Source of the DNA: Bacteroidaceae bacterium
GTDB taxonomy: Bacteria; Bacteroidota; Bacteroidia; Bacteroidales; Bacteroidaceae
Assembly: GCA_016284115.1 (NCBI GenBank)
Contig: JAEEOD010000408.1
Coordinates: forward strand, 1-18,526
Length of the DNA stretch: 18,526 bases
Direction of reading: 5' to 3'
Shown here: piece after piece, positions 8,964 through 16,989 of the stretch
Position numbering within the stretch: position 1 is the first letter of the stretch
How the letters are laid out: each line of letters starts with the position of its first letter
Position numbers and translations under genes: made by a program
Notes under the pieces: generated by a model
What the model was told of the DNA's origin: nothing
Databases searched by the model: none
The model's input: only the letters and a program-made list of their open reading frames with translations

Positions 8964-8995
8964 AAAGCGTGAGCCTCTTTTGAGACTCACGCTTT
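8964..8995. terminator. Bidirectional terminator between convergent GH106-type and SDR genes
   Basis: A stem of 10 bp (AAAGCGTGAG at 8964-8973 with CTCACGCTTT at 8986-8995), then one C/A mismatch and 3 more pairs around a TTTT loop. A-runs on the left and T-rich sequence on the right give a U-tract in either direction. It starts 4 nt after the GH106-type stop and ends 5 nt before the SDR stop. Confidence 0.9.
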
Positions 8996-9000
8996 CAATT

Positions 9001-9825
9001 TTACATCTGATGCAACTTCTTCATGGCCTCTGCCAACTTCTTCATGGCAAAGCGAGGAGCTATGCGAGTAAGCAAATCCATTTGCTTGCAGTCTTTGCCT
9101 ATGATGATTTTCCACTTGCCTGCTTCCATGCCACTCACGATAGTTTCAGCAGCTTCGCTTGGTACAGTGATATTAGCATTAGCTTTCTTAAAATCATCTT
9201 CAGAATAGTCAGCCACACTTTTTGCATTTTTCACACCAGAGTGTACTTGAATATCTGTAGCCACAGCGCCAGGGAACACCTCGCTCACCTCCACATGGGT
9301 ATCCATCAGCTCCGTCATCAAGCCTTCGGTCAAAGCTCTGACGGCAGCTTTGGATGCACCGTAGAAAGTCTGCCCAGGCACAGGAGCAAAGGCACCCATG
9401 CTTGACACATTGACGATATGTGCCTGCGGACGAGTAAGTAGATGAGGCAAGAATGACTTCACCATATATAATGTTCCATAGAAGTTGATGTTCATCACAC
9501 GCTCAATAGTGCGGTACTCCATTTCGTTTACTGACACAAAGTCTTGTATGATGCCAGCATTGTTGATGATGGCGTCAACAGCACCAAACAATTGAACAGC
9601 CTCCTCTGCCACTTGCTCCACAGCCTCTCTGTTGGTAATATCCAACTGCATTAGTTTCATGGCATCGCCGTTGTTACCAGCCAACTCCTGCGTTTTCTTC
9701 AAACCCTCCATATTAATGTCAAGTCCAATCACTTTTGCCCCCTTGCTCAGCAAGTTCAGGCTAATGGCTCTACCCATGCCGTTTCCAGCGCCAGTAACCA
9801 CAATTACTTTTCCTGCTACTTTCAT
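9001..9825 (-). CDS. Short-chain dehydrogenase/reductase (SDR)
   Basis: 274 residues, cytoplasmic, of classical SDR type. Seen motifs: the TGAGNGMG dinucleotide loop (11-18), an acidic residue Asp36 at the end of the second strand that favours NAD(H) over NADP(H), NNAG (88-91), a Ser at 141-142, and the catalytic pair Tyr155 and Lys159 in YGASK. The short C-terminal part, rich in Lys, Ala and Met, is less conserved. The substrate cannot be inferred; SDRs of this kind reduce or oxidise sugars, steroids, acyl groups or short alcohols. The gene is divergent from the AraC-type regulator (212 nt intergenic region), so it may be a target of that regulator, and it converges with the GH106-type gene at a shared terminator. 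Confidence 0.88.
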   Translation of the reverse strand: MKVAGKVIVVTGAGNGMGRAISLNLLSKGAKVIGLDINMEGLKKTQELAGNNGDAMKLMQLDITNREAVEQVAEEAVQLFGAVDAIINNAGIIQDFVSVNEMEYRTIERVMNINFYGTLYMVKSFLPHLLTRPQAHIVNVSSMGAFAPVPGQTFYGASKAAVRALTEGLMTELMDTHVEVSEVFPGAVATDIQVHSGVKNAKSVADYSEDDFKKANANITVPSEAAETIVSGMEAGKWKIIIGKDCKQMDLLTRIAPRFAMKKLAEAMKKLHQM

Positions 9826-9852
9826 TTTTTCTTTCTTTTGTTATTGACAGTG

Positions 9853-9883
9853 CAAAGATAGTGATAACCATATCATTTGTAAA
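9853..9883 (-). promoter_or_regulatory. Promoter of the SDR gene
   Basis: Read on the minus strand, TATCTTTG (plus-strand CAAAGATA at 9853-9860) is an exact TAnnTTTG -7 box about 27 nt upstream of the SDR start codon, with TTTA (plus 9880-9883) 19 nt further upstream in place of the -33 TTTG. Confidence 0.6.
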
Positions 9884-9901
9884 GCTCAAAAAGTTACCAG
9901 T

Positions 9902-9914
9902 TTTGTCCTAAAGG
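9902..9914 (+). promoter_or_regulatory. Candidate operator, second copy of the GH2 promoter motif
   Basis: TTTGTCCTAAAGG matches 12 of 13 bases of TTTGTCCTTAAGG at 3630-3642 in the GH2 promoter. Here it lies between the divergent SDR and AraC-family genes, about 40 nt upstream of the SDR -7 box and about 60 nt upstream of the possible AraC -7 box. A binding site for the adjacent AraC-type protein is the simplest reading, but two copies are thin evidence. Confidence 0.4.
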
Positions 9915-9974
9915 GGATAAAGCACCTCATTCAAATGCTGCTATATTCTACTGCCTTTCTTTTTGTTGTTAATT

Positions 9975-9982
9975 TTTTTTGT
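9975..9982 (+). promoter_or_regulatory. Possible promoter of the AraC-family gene
   Basis: TATCTTCG is one base away from TAnnTTTG and lies about 55 nt before the AraC start codon in T-rich DNA. I see no clear -33 element. Confidence 0.3.
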
Positions 9983-10037
9983 ATTATCTTCGCATCAAAA
10001 CAATTGTAGTGGGAAAGGAATCCCTGAATGAAGAGGT

Positions 10038-10952
10038 ATGGAAAATGAAATGAAACTGACCGAGTTGAAGTTGGACATGCTGCCAAGTGGCGACAGGAAA
10101 CTGGTACTGGAAAATTTTGTGCTATTTGACGACAACCTCGACTCTACAGAAGACCTTGATTTAGATGGCCTTGTTCCCACACAAACATTTCCTATCAAGC
10201 TAACGTTCCCTCTTATAATGATTTGTGCAAATGGTGAGATGACACTTCGAATCAACTTAGAGGAGGTGAAAGTGCAGAAGAATGAGATACTGACAATGGT
10301 GCCTGGTACCATTGGCGAACATATCAGTATGTCGAAAGACTGTCGTGTAGCCATTATGGCTATACCCGAGGATGCCTTTCCACTGCTCATGAAGATGGAA
10401 AATTCGCTGAAGTTTCGCGAACACATGAAACGCCCCTTGAAATTTCATTATACTGATGGCGAAATGGCACATCTCATCATGTTGTACAGAATGATGCGAT
10501 CTGCTATAAAACTGCAATTACCCTATACCAAGGAAATCTTGATGAACTATATGGAGGCCATGACCTATTTCTGCATTACCAAGTTTGAAACCCTTGCAGA
10601 TGAAGATGCCAAATTAAGTCGAGGTGAGATGTTGTTCCATCAGTTCATGGACGAAGTGAGACGTAATTATACCAAAGAACGACAACTTAGTTTCTATGCT
10701 GACAAACTTTGCATTACCAGCAAATACCTCTCGAGGATTGTAAAACTATACAGTAACCGTCAGCCCAGCGAGTGGATACGCGACTATGTGGTTTTGGAGT
10801 CAAAGGCATTGCTCCGTCAAAACGACTTGACTGTTCAGCAAATCAGTGATCAGCTGAACTTCCCAAATCCTTCCTTTTTTGGCAAATATTTCAAGGCAGT
10901 GGTAGGTTGCTCACCCCGTCAGTATCAGTTGCAAAAGAGTGAAAACAATTAA
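10038..10952 (+). CDS. AraC-family transcriptional regulator
   Basis: 304 residues, no signal peptide or membrane segment, so a soluble cytoplasmic regulator and not a hybrid two-component protein. Residues 1 to about 180 are a sensor domain with cupin-like strands (PLIMICANGEMTLRINLEEVKVQKNEILTM reads as alternating strands). Residues about 217-300 are the paired helix-turn-helix of the AraC/XylS family: LSFYADKLCITSKYLSRIVK, then LTVQQISDQLNFPNPSFFGKYFKAVVGCSPRQYQ, with the conserved second-HTH pattern ending in P-R-Q-Y. A GAGG lies just 3 nt before ATG 10038; the internal Met at 10050 is an alternative start. It is divergent from the SDR gene, and an intergenic motif is shared with the GH2 promoter, so control of both is plausible. 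The ligand is unknown. Confidence 0.9.
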   Translation: MENEMKLTELKLDMLPSGDRKLVLENFVLFDDNLDSTEDLDLDGLVPTQTFPIKLTFPLIMICANGEMTLRINLEEVKVQKNEILTMVPGTIGEHISMSKDCRVAIMAIPEDAFPLLMKMENSLKFREHMKRPLKFHYTDGEMAHLIMLYRMMRSAIKLQLPYTKEILMNYMEAMTYFCITKFETLADEDAKLSRGEMLFHQFMDEVRRNYTKERQLSFYADKLCITSKYLSRIVKLYSNRQPSEWIRDYVVLESKALLRQNDLTVQQISDQLNFPNPSFFGKYFKAVVGCSPRQYQLQKSENN

Positions 10953-10976
10953 GATATGTTGATGTGAATAAAAAAA

Positions 10977-11978
10977 TCAAAGGTTCTTGGTTTTCACTTC
11001 TACCCAGTTCTTATCGGTAAAGAGCAATGATTTAGAGCTCTTAAACACTTTAGCAGCTTTCTTGCTATGCTTGAACTGCCAATCGAGCCAGGCTACCCCT
11101 ACCTGACCAAAAGAGCCTCCGTTTTTCTCTCTGAAAGTGCCTCCGTGAGCATCGCCAGGAATCTCTCGAACAGCTAACACTACAGGTACATTGGTCTTAA
11201 TATTGCCATAATCCATAGTGGAGTTTGGACGAGCTGGATCTGTGTCGCCCACAAAATATGCTATAGGTATGCGCAAGTTGATGAGCATCTCTTTCAATGC
11301 AGGACTTATACCCATCAGACTACTGCGCCTCGGATCAGCATTATCGGCCATTGCTCCCAAACCGCTATTCCAAAGACCTAGCAAAGACACACGAGGGTCG
11401 CCTGACAACTTCAATGCCTGTACGCCCCCACATGATTGACCAAACAAAGCTATATGCTTAGTGTCCACCTTTTGATAATACTTGCTACCTGGTCGCTCGT
11501 TCTCGCTGATAATCCAGTCCAAGCCAGCCTTCATGTCTTCCTCTGTAGTGGCTCCCATAGCAGCACGAACTCCGTCAGGCACTGGCTCACCAGTAGCTAT
11601 CACCAGATAGCCGTGCGAAGCTATCTCAGTCCAGAAGGGACGAAATGAATCACCATCATCGTCGCACCCAGGTCCTGACATCAGTACTACAGGCAGTTTG
11701 TCTTTCTTAGGGAAGGCTCTCAAGTCAACAGGATGATAGATGGTGTGACCTTCTAACGTTGGGTCCACCTCCATCACTACAGGATATTTACCCGTTGGTT
11801 CCATCCATTTGTCTGGCTTGGGACGGTTATTGAAATATTCCTTTAACTGCTCTTGGGTAAATGTCTGTGCATTTCCCTGAGCCATGACAGCTTGAGAAAA
11901 CAGCATTCCCATAACTATCATGCCTACAACCATTGAGCATGCTTTCATAAAGTGAAGACACATCGTTTTCATAGTCAT
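10977..11978 (-). CDS. Secreted alpha/beta-hydrolase (dienelactone hydrolase-like)
   Basis: 333 residues. A signal peptide with a Met/Val-rich core ends at VMA before Gln34. The mature protein is an alpha/beta-hydrolase: strand and oxyanion region LPVVLMSGPGCDDDGDSF, nucleophile Ser182 in GQSCGG, probable acid in FVGDTDP, and a histidine in GDAHGG. The closest families I can name are dienelactone hydrolase and PAF-acetylhydrolase-like lipases/esterases; the Cys following the serine is uncommon. Likely an exported esterase acting on small or polymer-bound esters; the substrate is unknown. Start choice: MTMKTM gives either Met1 or Met3 (11972), both compatible with the signal peptide. It converges with the AraC-type gene (24 nt, no visible terminator) and diverges from the MFS transporter. 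Confidence 0.78.
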   Translation of the reverse strand: MTMKTMCLHFMKACSMVVGMIVMGMLFSQAVMAQGNAQTFTQEQLKEYFNNRPKPDKWMEPTGKYPVVMEVDPTLEGHTIYHPVDLRAFPKKDKLPVVLMSGPGCDDDGDSFRPFWTEIASHGYLVIATGEPVPDGVRAAMGATTEEDMKAGLDWIISENERPGSKYYQKVDTKHIALFGQSCGGVQALKLSGDPRVSLLGLWNSGLGAMADNADPRRSSLMGISPALKEMLINLRIPIAYFVGDTDPARPNSTMDYGNIKTNVPVVLAVREIPGDAHGGTFREKNGGSFGQVGVAWLDWQFKHSKKAAKVFKSSKSLLFTDKNWVEVKTKNL

Positions 11979-11997
11979 TGTTTTTTTATTCTTGTTA

Positions 11998-12005
11998 CAA
12001 AGTTA
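11998..12005 (-). promoter_or_regulatory. -7 box of the alpha/beta-hydrolase gene
   Basis: The minus strand reads TAACTTTG (plus CAAAGTTA), an exact TAnnTTTG, 20 nt upstream of the start codon. No TTTG is found at the expected distance upstream, so strength or activator dependence is unclear. Confidence 0.5.
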
Positions 12006-12032
12006 AGAAAAAGCAATTAATTATTACCTTTG
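12003..12032 (+). promoter_or_regulatory. Promoter of the MFS-GH31-YihY operon
   Basis: TACCTTTG at 12025-12032 matches TAnnTTTG, with a weak TTAA (12003-12006) about 19 nt upstream in place of TTTG. The MFS start codon is 25 nt after the -7 box. The -33 region overlaps the -7 box of the divergent hydrolase gene, so the two polymerases would compete. Confidence 0.55.
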
Positions 12033-12057
12033 CAAAAGCAAAAAGGATGCACTGATA

Positions 12058-13242
12058 ATGGATAAACTATGGAATAGCAATTATAAGAAGGTGATGGTGG
12101 CGAATTTCACCATGTCTTTCGCCTTCTATTTGCTCACTCCTCTTCTACCCTTGTACCTTAGCGAGACTTTCGGCTCGACGAAGGACATGATAGGATTGGT
12201 GCTGAGTGGCTATACCATTACCGCACTGTTATTCCGACCTTTCAGTGGCTATATAGTAGATAGCTTCCCAAGAAAGAAGGTGTTGCTGGTGTGTTTATTC
12301 CTGTATTTCATTATCTTCGGAGGTTACCTTTTGGCAAGTACCCTTTTGATGTTTGCCATAGTGCGCACCCTACACGGAGGACCTTTTGGAGCCTCAACGG
12401 TAGCTAACAATACGGTGGCCATCGATGTGGTAGCATCTAGTCGTCGTAATGAAGCTATTGGCTACTATGGTCTGAGCAACAACCTCGCCACAGCCATAGC
12501 TCCCACAATCGGCGTATTCTTATACAAATACGTACACAATTTCGATGCCTTGTTCTGGTTGGCATTCATTGTAGCAGGCATCGGCTTTGCGGTAGATTAT
12601 ACGGTGAAGTTGCCTGCCAAGCAGTTGATGAAAGACAAGAAAGCTATTTCACTCGACCGCTTCTTCCTGCTGAAGGGATGGGTGATAGGCCTCAACATTT
12701 GCTTCTTCGGTTTCTGCTATGGCATATTGAGCAACTACTTGGCCATCTATGGCAAGGAGGTAATGGGTATCACTGGAGGCACAGGAGCCTACTTCATGTT
12801 GCTGAGTATCGGCCTTATTCTCTCTCGTTTGCAAGGAGCAAAGTCACTGAGGGAAGGCAAATTGACACGCAATGCTGCAGAAGGCATTGTGCTGTCTACC
12901 ATAGGCTACACACTGTTTATCGCAATGCCCAACATGGTGGGTTATTATGGTTCGGCCATCCTGATTGGTTTAGGTAATGGCCATATGTGGCCTGCTATGC
13001 AGAATATGATTATCAATGTGGCACAGAACAATGAACGAGGTACCGCCAACTCTACTCTACTTACCTCTTGGGACTTGGGCGTGGGAATCGGTATCCTGAT
13101 AGGTGGTTCAGTATCAGAATTTATGGGGTATGCTTCGGCTTTTTGGACAATGGCAGTGGTACACATGGCAGGAATGGCACTATTTTTCATCCTTACCAAG
13201 CAATCATTTCTTCGTCGTAAAAGGACAGAATCGTTTACATGA
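12058..13242 (+). CDS. MFS transporter
   Basis: 394 residues, almost entirely hydrophobic, consistent with 12 membrane helices in the inner membrane. The conserved major facilitator motif A lies between helices 2 and 3 (G-Y-I-V-D-S-F-P-R-K-K, residues 64-74). An RTLHGGPFGAS segment in helix 4 and a GLGNGHMWPAM segment in the second half are typical of drug/sugar efflux-type MFS proteins (AraJ/YfcJ-like). The substrate cannot be assigned. It is first in a run with a GH31 alpha-xylosidase (19 nt downstream), so import or export of a sugar or oligosaccharide is plausible but only by context. An AAAAGGA lies upstream of the ATG at rather long spacing. Confidence 0.87.
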   Translation: MDKLWNSNYKKVMVANFTMSFAFYLLTPLLPLYLSETFGSTKDMIGLVLSGYTITALLFRPFSGYIVDSFPRKKVLLVCLFLYFIIFGGYLLASTLLMFAIVRTLHGGPFGASTVANNTVAIDVVASSRRNEAIGYYGLSNNLATAIAPTIGVFLYKYVHNFDALFWLAFIVAGIGFAVDYTVKLPAKQLMKDKKAISLDRFFLLKGWVIGLNICFFGFCYGILSNYLAIYGKEVMGITGGTGAYFMLLSIGLILSRLQGAKSLREGKLTRNAAEGIVLSTIGYTLFIAMPNMVGYYGSAILIGLGNGHMWPAMQNMIINVAQNNERGTANSTLLTSWDLGVGIGILIGGSVSEFMGYASAFWTMAVVHMAGMALFFILTKQSFLRRKRTESFT

Positions 13243-13261
13243 AAAAATAATACTAAAGAAT

Positions 13262-15553
13262 ATGAAAAAGATTATCCTCACTACTGTATTGGCATTGTCA
13301 GCTATTTGTATGGTTGAAGCCCAACTTATGAATCAAGCCAAAGACATGAGTCGTGGCTATGTGGATATGACCGCTACTTATTTCTTTGCCGACAAACTGA
13401 CACAGTTTGACACCACTACTGGTGAGGGCAAGGTGCAATGGGCTCGCTATAGTCTGGAACCCCGTCAAGCTTTCAACACCAATACGGTGGTAGCCGACAA
13501 GTTGCAAATGAAAGATTTCCCCGATACAGGCTACGAGAACGACCCTCAGTTCCGTTTCAAGGTAGATTTCATCTCCGACCGTACCGTCAGGGTACGAATG
13601 CTCACCTCATTGGTAGCCCCCAAGGAAGTGGAGGAAATCATGCTGAGTCCTCAGTTTATGAAAGACAACCCTCATGTAACCTGGACTTGTAAGGAAAATG
13701 AAAAAGAAATAGTTTATATCAGCAAACAAGGGTCGCTGACCATCCAGAAACATCCTTGGCGTATAACACTGAAAGATGCCAGTGGAAAGGTACTGACACA
13801 GACCTGGACCAACGACGACAACTGGGTAAGTCAGGTGAAATTGTTGCCTTTCGGTTTCAAGAAGAGCGGTACCGACAACTCACGCATGCTGAACCCTGTG
13901 TTCAGCTTGAAGACTGGCGAACGCATCTATGGTTGTGGAGAATCGCCCACAGGCCTCAATAAGGCTGGACAAAAAGTGAACCTGTTTGTTACCGACCCAC
14001 AAGGACCTGAGACTGACGAGATGTACAAACCCGTACCTTTCTATTTCTCCAATCGTGGTTATGGCGTGTTCATGCATACTTCGGCCCCCGTCACCTGCGA
14101 CTTTGGTGCCACCTATGTAGGTGCTACAAAACTGTTTATGGCTGACGAAGCCGTTGATTTCTTCTTCTTCATTGGTAACCCCGCTGAGATACTGAACGAA
14201 TATACCAACCTGGTAGGCAAGACACCCATGCCTCCACTTTGGAGCTTTGGTACCTGGATGAGTCGCATCACCTACCTGAGCGACAAGGATGCATACGGCA
14301 TAGCCAAGAACCTGCGCGATAACCGTATCCCTGCTGATGTGATACACCTCGATACGGGCTGGTTTGGTGTAGATTGGCAATGCGACTATAAGTTTGCCGA
14401 AGATCGCTTCGACAATCCACAACAAATGGTAAAAGACTTGCTTGACGATGGTTTCCACATCAGTCTGTGGCAGTTGCCTTACTTTACCCAACACAATGTG
14501 TTCTATAACGAACTGATTGAAAAGAACCTGGTGGTGCGCAATGCCGATGGTTCTCTGCCTTATGAGGACGCATGTCTAGATTTTACCAACCCCGAGGCTG
14601 TAAAATGGTATCAAGGCCACTTGCGCAATCTGCTCGACATGGGTGTGGGAGCCATCAAGGTGGATTTTGGCGAGGGTGCTCCTTACGATGGATTCTACCA
14701 CAACGGCAGAGGCGGTTTGTATGAGCATAACCTCTATCCCGTTCGATATAACAAAGCAGTGTGGGATGTGACAAAGGATGTGCAGAGAGACGGAGCTGTG
14801 ATATGGGCTCGTTCAGCTTGGGCAGGTTCACAACGCTATCCGTTACATTGGGGAGGTGATGCTGCCAATACCAACGAGGCAATGCTCTCTACCCTACATG
14901 CAGGTTTGAACTTCGGCCTTTCGGGCTTTCCTTTCTGGAGTCATGACATAGGCGGTTTTGTGCAGTCAACCCCTGAAGATCTCTATCGTCGCTGGTTGCC
15001 CTTTGGCTTCCTCACCTCACATACCCGCAGTCATGGAGCACCTCCTACCGAACCTTGGCTGTATAACCAAGAATTTACCGATTATTACCGTGCCAACGCG
15101 GAAATGAAATACGCCCTAATGCCTTATATAGTAGAACAGGCAAAACAATGCACGGAAACAGGCTTGCCTATGGTAAGGGCTATGTTTATTGAGTATCCTG
15201 ATGACCCTGTGGCTTGGATGGTAGAAGACCAGTACCTCTTTGGTAAAGACATCTTGGTAGCACCAATCTTCGATGCGCCACAGGACTTTGTAGATCCTAA
15301 GAATAATTACAACAACACCAACCATCGCCCCACTACAGGCTTGCGTCACTGGACACGCAAGGTGTATCTTCCTGGAGGCGCTTGGGTAGATTATCAGACG
15401 GGCAAGACCTATCAGGCTGGGTGGAATGACATCACCACTGACAAGCTGGAGGCTGTTATATTGGTGCGCAAAGGTGCTGTGATTCCAACCGCCAAGGTGG
15501 CACAAAGCACCAAGGATATCGACTGGAAGAGCGTTAAGAACGTAAAATATTGA
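13262..15553 (+). CDS. Secreted GH31 alpha-xylosidase
   Basis: 763 residues starting at ATG 13262, where a clean signal peptide begins (MKKIILTTVLALSAICMVEA, cleavage before Gln21). The frame stays open back to 13103, but that extension only overlaps the MFS gene. Layout is that of GH31: N-terminal beta-sandwich (about 30-330), TIM barrel (about 330-660), C-terminal beta domains. The nucleophile is Asp468 in AIKVDFGE, and the acid/base is Asp533 in PLHWGGD, followed by FWSHDIGGF and SSH-like SHTRSHG. The KxDFGE and HWGGD contexts match E. coli YicI, an alpha-xylosidase, better than alpha-glucosidases, so release of alpha-xylose from xyloglucan-type oligosaccharides is the likely job. Length is close to YicI (772). 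It lies 19 nt after the MFS gene and 9 nt before the YihY-type gene. Confidence 0.88.
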   Translation: MKKIILTTVLALSAICMVEAQLMNQAKDMSRGYVDMTATYFFADKLTQFDTTTGEGKVQWARYSLEPRQAFNTNTVVADKLQMKDFPDTGYENDPQFRFKVDFISDRTVRVRMLTSLVAPKEVEEIMLSPQFMKDNPHVTWTCKENEKEIVYISKQGSLTIQKHPWRITLKDASGKVLTQTWTNDDNWVSQVKLLPFGFKKSGTDNSRMLNPVFSLKTGERIYGCGESPTGLNKAGQKVNLFVTDPQGPETDEMYKPVPFYFSNRGYGVFMHTSAPVTCDFGATYVGATKLFMADEAVDFFFFIGNPAEILNEYTNLVGKTPMPPLWSFGTWMSRITYLSDKDAYGIAKNLRDNRIPADVIHLDTGWFGVDWQCDYKFAEDRFDNPQQMVKDLLDDGFHISLWQLPYFTQHNVFYNELIEKNLVVRNADGSLPYEDACLDFTNPEAVKWYQGHLRNLLDMGVGAIKVDFGEGAPYDGFYHNGRGGLYEHNLYPVRYNKAVWDVTKDVQRDGAVIWARSAWAGSQRYPLHWGGDAANTNEAMLSTLHAGLNFGLSGFPFWSHDIGGFVQSTPEDLYRRWLPFGFLTSHTRSHGAPPTEPWLYNQEFTDYYRANAEMKYALMPYIVEQAKQCTETGLPMVRAMFIEYPDDPVAWMVEDQYLFGKDILVAPIFDAPQDFVDPKNNYNNTNHRPTTGLRHWTRKVYLPGGAWVDYQTGKTYQAGWNDITTDKLEAVILVRKGAVIPTAKVAQSTKDIDWKSVKNVKY

Positions 15554-15562
15554 TAAACGATT

Positions 15563-16918
15563 ATGGGAGCTTGGTTTAACAGAATCATCGAGTTAATTGA
15601 TAAGGTATGGGAGTGGCTCATCAAGTTTGTCACTTTCGGCATATGGCAAGACAGCGTGTATCAGAAGCTGTCGCTAAAGAATGCAGTGGCCTACATCACA
15701 CGTGTAATCTATATTCTAATAAACCGTTTCAATGCCGACAGTATCAGTAACAAGGCTGCTGCCCTGACCTACAGTACCTTGCTCTCCATAGTACCCATCC
15801 TTGCCATCTTGTTTGGCATAGCCCGTGGTTTTGGCTTCGATAGCCTCCTCCGTCAACAGATTGAGCAAGGTTTGTTGGGTAACAACGAGACCACCAAACA
15901 TCTCTTCCAGTTTGTTGACTCCTATCTTTCTCAAACCCAGGGTGGCGTATTCTTGGGAGTAGGTCTGATAGCCTTGTTCTGGACCTTCATCAGTTTGGTA
16001 AACAACATGGAGAGCATCTTCAACGATATCTGGTATGTGAAGAAAAGCCGCACGGCCTATCGCAAGGTCACCGATTATTTTTCTATGTTGATTCTGATGC
16101 CTATCTTGATTATCATTAGTGGAGGTCTGAGCATCTTTATGTCAACACTGTTCAGCAAGATAGAAGGCTATGCGCTGATAGCGCCTATGCTGAAATTCCT
16201 CATTCGCCTGATACCTTATGTATTTAGTTGGCTGATGTTTACAGCACTCTACATTTTCATGCCCAACACCAAGGTGAAATTCCTTTATGCCCTGATAGCC
16301 GGCCTCATTGCAGGTTCTTTGTTCCAAGCGTTCCAGTTCCTATACATCAGCGGACAGGTTTGGGTATCGAAATACAATGCCATCTATGGTAGTTTTGCAG
16401 CTTTGCCGTTGTTCCTGTTGTGGTTGCAAGTGTCTTGGACTATCTGCATCTTAGGTGCCCAGCTGACGCATATCATGCAGAATTTCAAGCGCTACGACAA
16501 CTACAAGGAGGTGAACAACGCTTCTTATGAGTATCGCAATTATATTGCTGTGGTACTGATGTCAATGATTTGCAAGCAATATGATCAAGGGGCTGACAAA
16601 CCCTATTCGGCTCGTCAGCTCTCCAACAAGTGCCACATCCCTATCCAGTTGACGCAAACAGTACTGAATGAGTTGACTGAGGCTGAACTGTTAATCATGA
16701 ATGCCACCGACAAGAGCCAAGAGGAGGTGTATATGCCAGCATCTGGATGTGTAGATATTACGTTGGCAGAAACTATAGACCGCCTCAGCACAAAAGGTTT
16801 TGGTTATAAAGACTTTATGGTGGATTACAAAGAGCAGTTCAAACCACAATATGAGGTACTTGAAGCAGCGAGAGCCTCATTCCGACAGACAGGCAGTACA
16901 AAGGTAAAAGACTTATAA
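15563..16918 (+). CDS. YihY/BrkB-family membrane protein with winged-helix-like tail
   Basis: 451 residues. About six membrane helices lie between residues 60 and 310 (AAALTYSTLLSIVPILAILFG, GVFLGVGLIALFWTFISLV, then four more ending ICILGAQLTHI), matching the YihY/BrkB family once mis-annotated as ribonuclease BN. The function of the family is not established. The last about 130 residues (from about 320) are soluble; residues 345-380 (YSARQLSNKCHIPIQLTQTVLNEL, then TEAELLI) look like a winged-helix motif, as in other long members of the family. E. coli YihY, at about 290 residues, lacks it. It starts 9 nt after the GH31 stop with no evident terminator between, so read-through from the MFS-GH31 transcript is expected. 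No terminator is seen before rnpB. Confidence 0.88.
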   Translation: MGAWFNRIIELIDKVWEWLIKFVTFGIWQDSVYQKLSLKNAVAYITRVIYILINRFNADSISNKAAALTYSTLLSIVPILAILFGIARGFGFDSLLRQQIEQGLLGNNETTKHLFQFVDSYLSQTQGGVFLGVGLIALFWTFISLVNNMESIFNDIWYVKKSRTAYRKVTDYFSMLILMPILIIISGGLSIFMSTLFSKIEGYALIAPMLKFLIRLIPYVFSWLMFTALYIFMPNTKVKFLYALIAGLIAGSLFQAFQFLYISGQVWVSKYNAIYGSFAALPLFLLWLQVSWTICILGAQLTHIMQNFKRYDNYKEVNNASYEYRNYIAVVLMSMICKQYDQGADKPYSARQLSNKCHIPIQLTQTVLNELTEAELLIMNATDKSQEEVYMPASGCVDITLAETIDRLSTKGFGYKDFMVDYKEQFKPQYEVLEAARASFRQTGSTKVKDL

Positions 16919-16920
16919 CA

Positions 16921-16952
16921 TTTGGTAATTTGTAAATAAAGCATTAATTTTG
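16921..16952 (+). promoter_or_regulatory. Promoter of rnpB
   Basis: TTTG at 16921-16924, a 20-nt spacer and TAATTTTG at 16945-16952 match the Bacteroidetes -33/-7 consensus in both sequence and spacing. This is the best-formed promoter in the window. The expected start near 16960 leaves a leader of about 45 nt before the mature RNA. Confidence 0.75.
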
Positions 16953-16973
16953 CCGCCACTATTAAAAACTCCC

Positions 16974-16989
16974 CCTCCATTAATGGAGG
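16974..16989 (+). repeat. Perfect inverted repeat in the rnpB leader
   Basis: CCTCCATTAATGGAGG is a 16-base perfect palindrome that would form a small hairpin in the precursor, between the promoter and the mature 5' end of RNase P RNA. It could help processing or be a remnant of a dispersed intergenic repeat. It is not followed by a T-run, so it is not a terminator. Confidence 0.5.

Noticed and set aside
8980..9405. 141-codon plus-strand open frame opposite the SDR gene
   Set aside because: It starts inside the terminator hairpin and runs antisense to a well-supported SDR; its His/Leu/Ser-rich product has no domain.
13103..13261. N-terminal extension of the GH31 frame back to 13103
   Set aside because: It lies entirely over the end of the MFS gene and its spacer; the signal peptide starts cleanly at 13262 and the extension reads like a shadow frame.
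13880..14494. 204-codon minus-strand open frame inside the GH31 gene
   Set aside because: It is antisense to the conserved GH31 barrel, shows no recognisable motif, and has no promoter or start signal; it is a codon-use shadow.
15563..16918. Ribonuclease BN
   Set aside because: The old name for this family came from a mis-assignment; the protein is a multi-helix membrane protein without nuclease motifs.
16974..16989. Palindrome before rnpB as terminator of the YihY-type gene or as a CRISPR repeat
   Set aside because: No T-run follows it, so it is not a standard terminator, and there is a single copy with no spacers.
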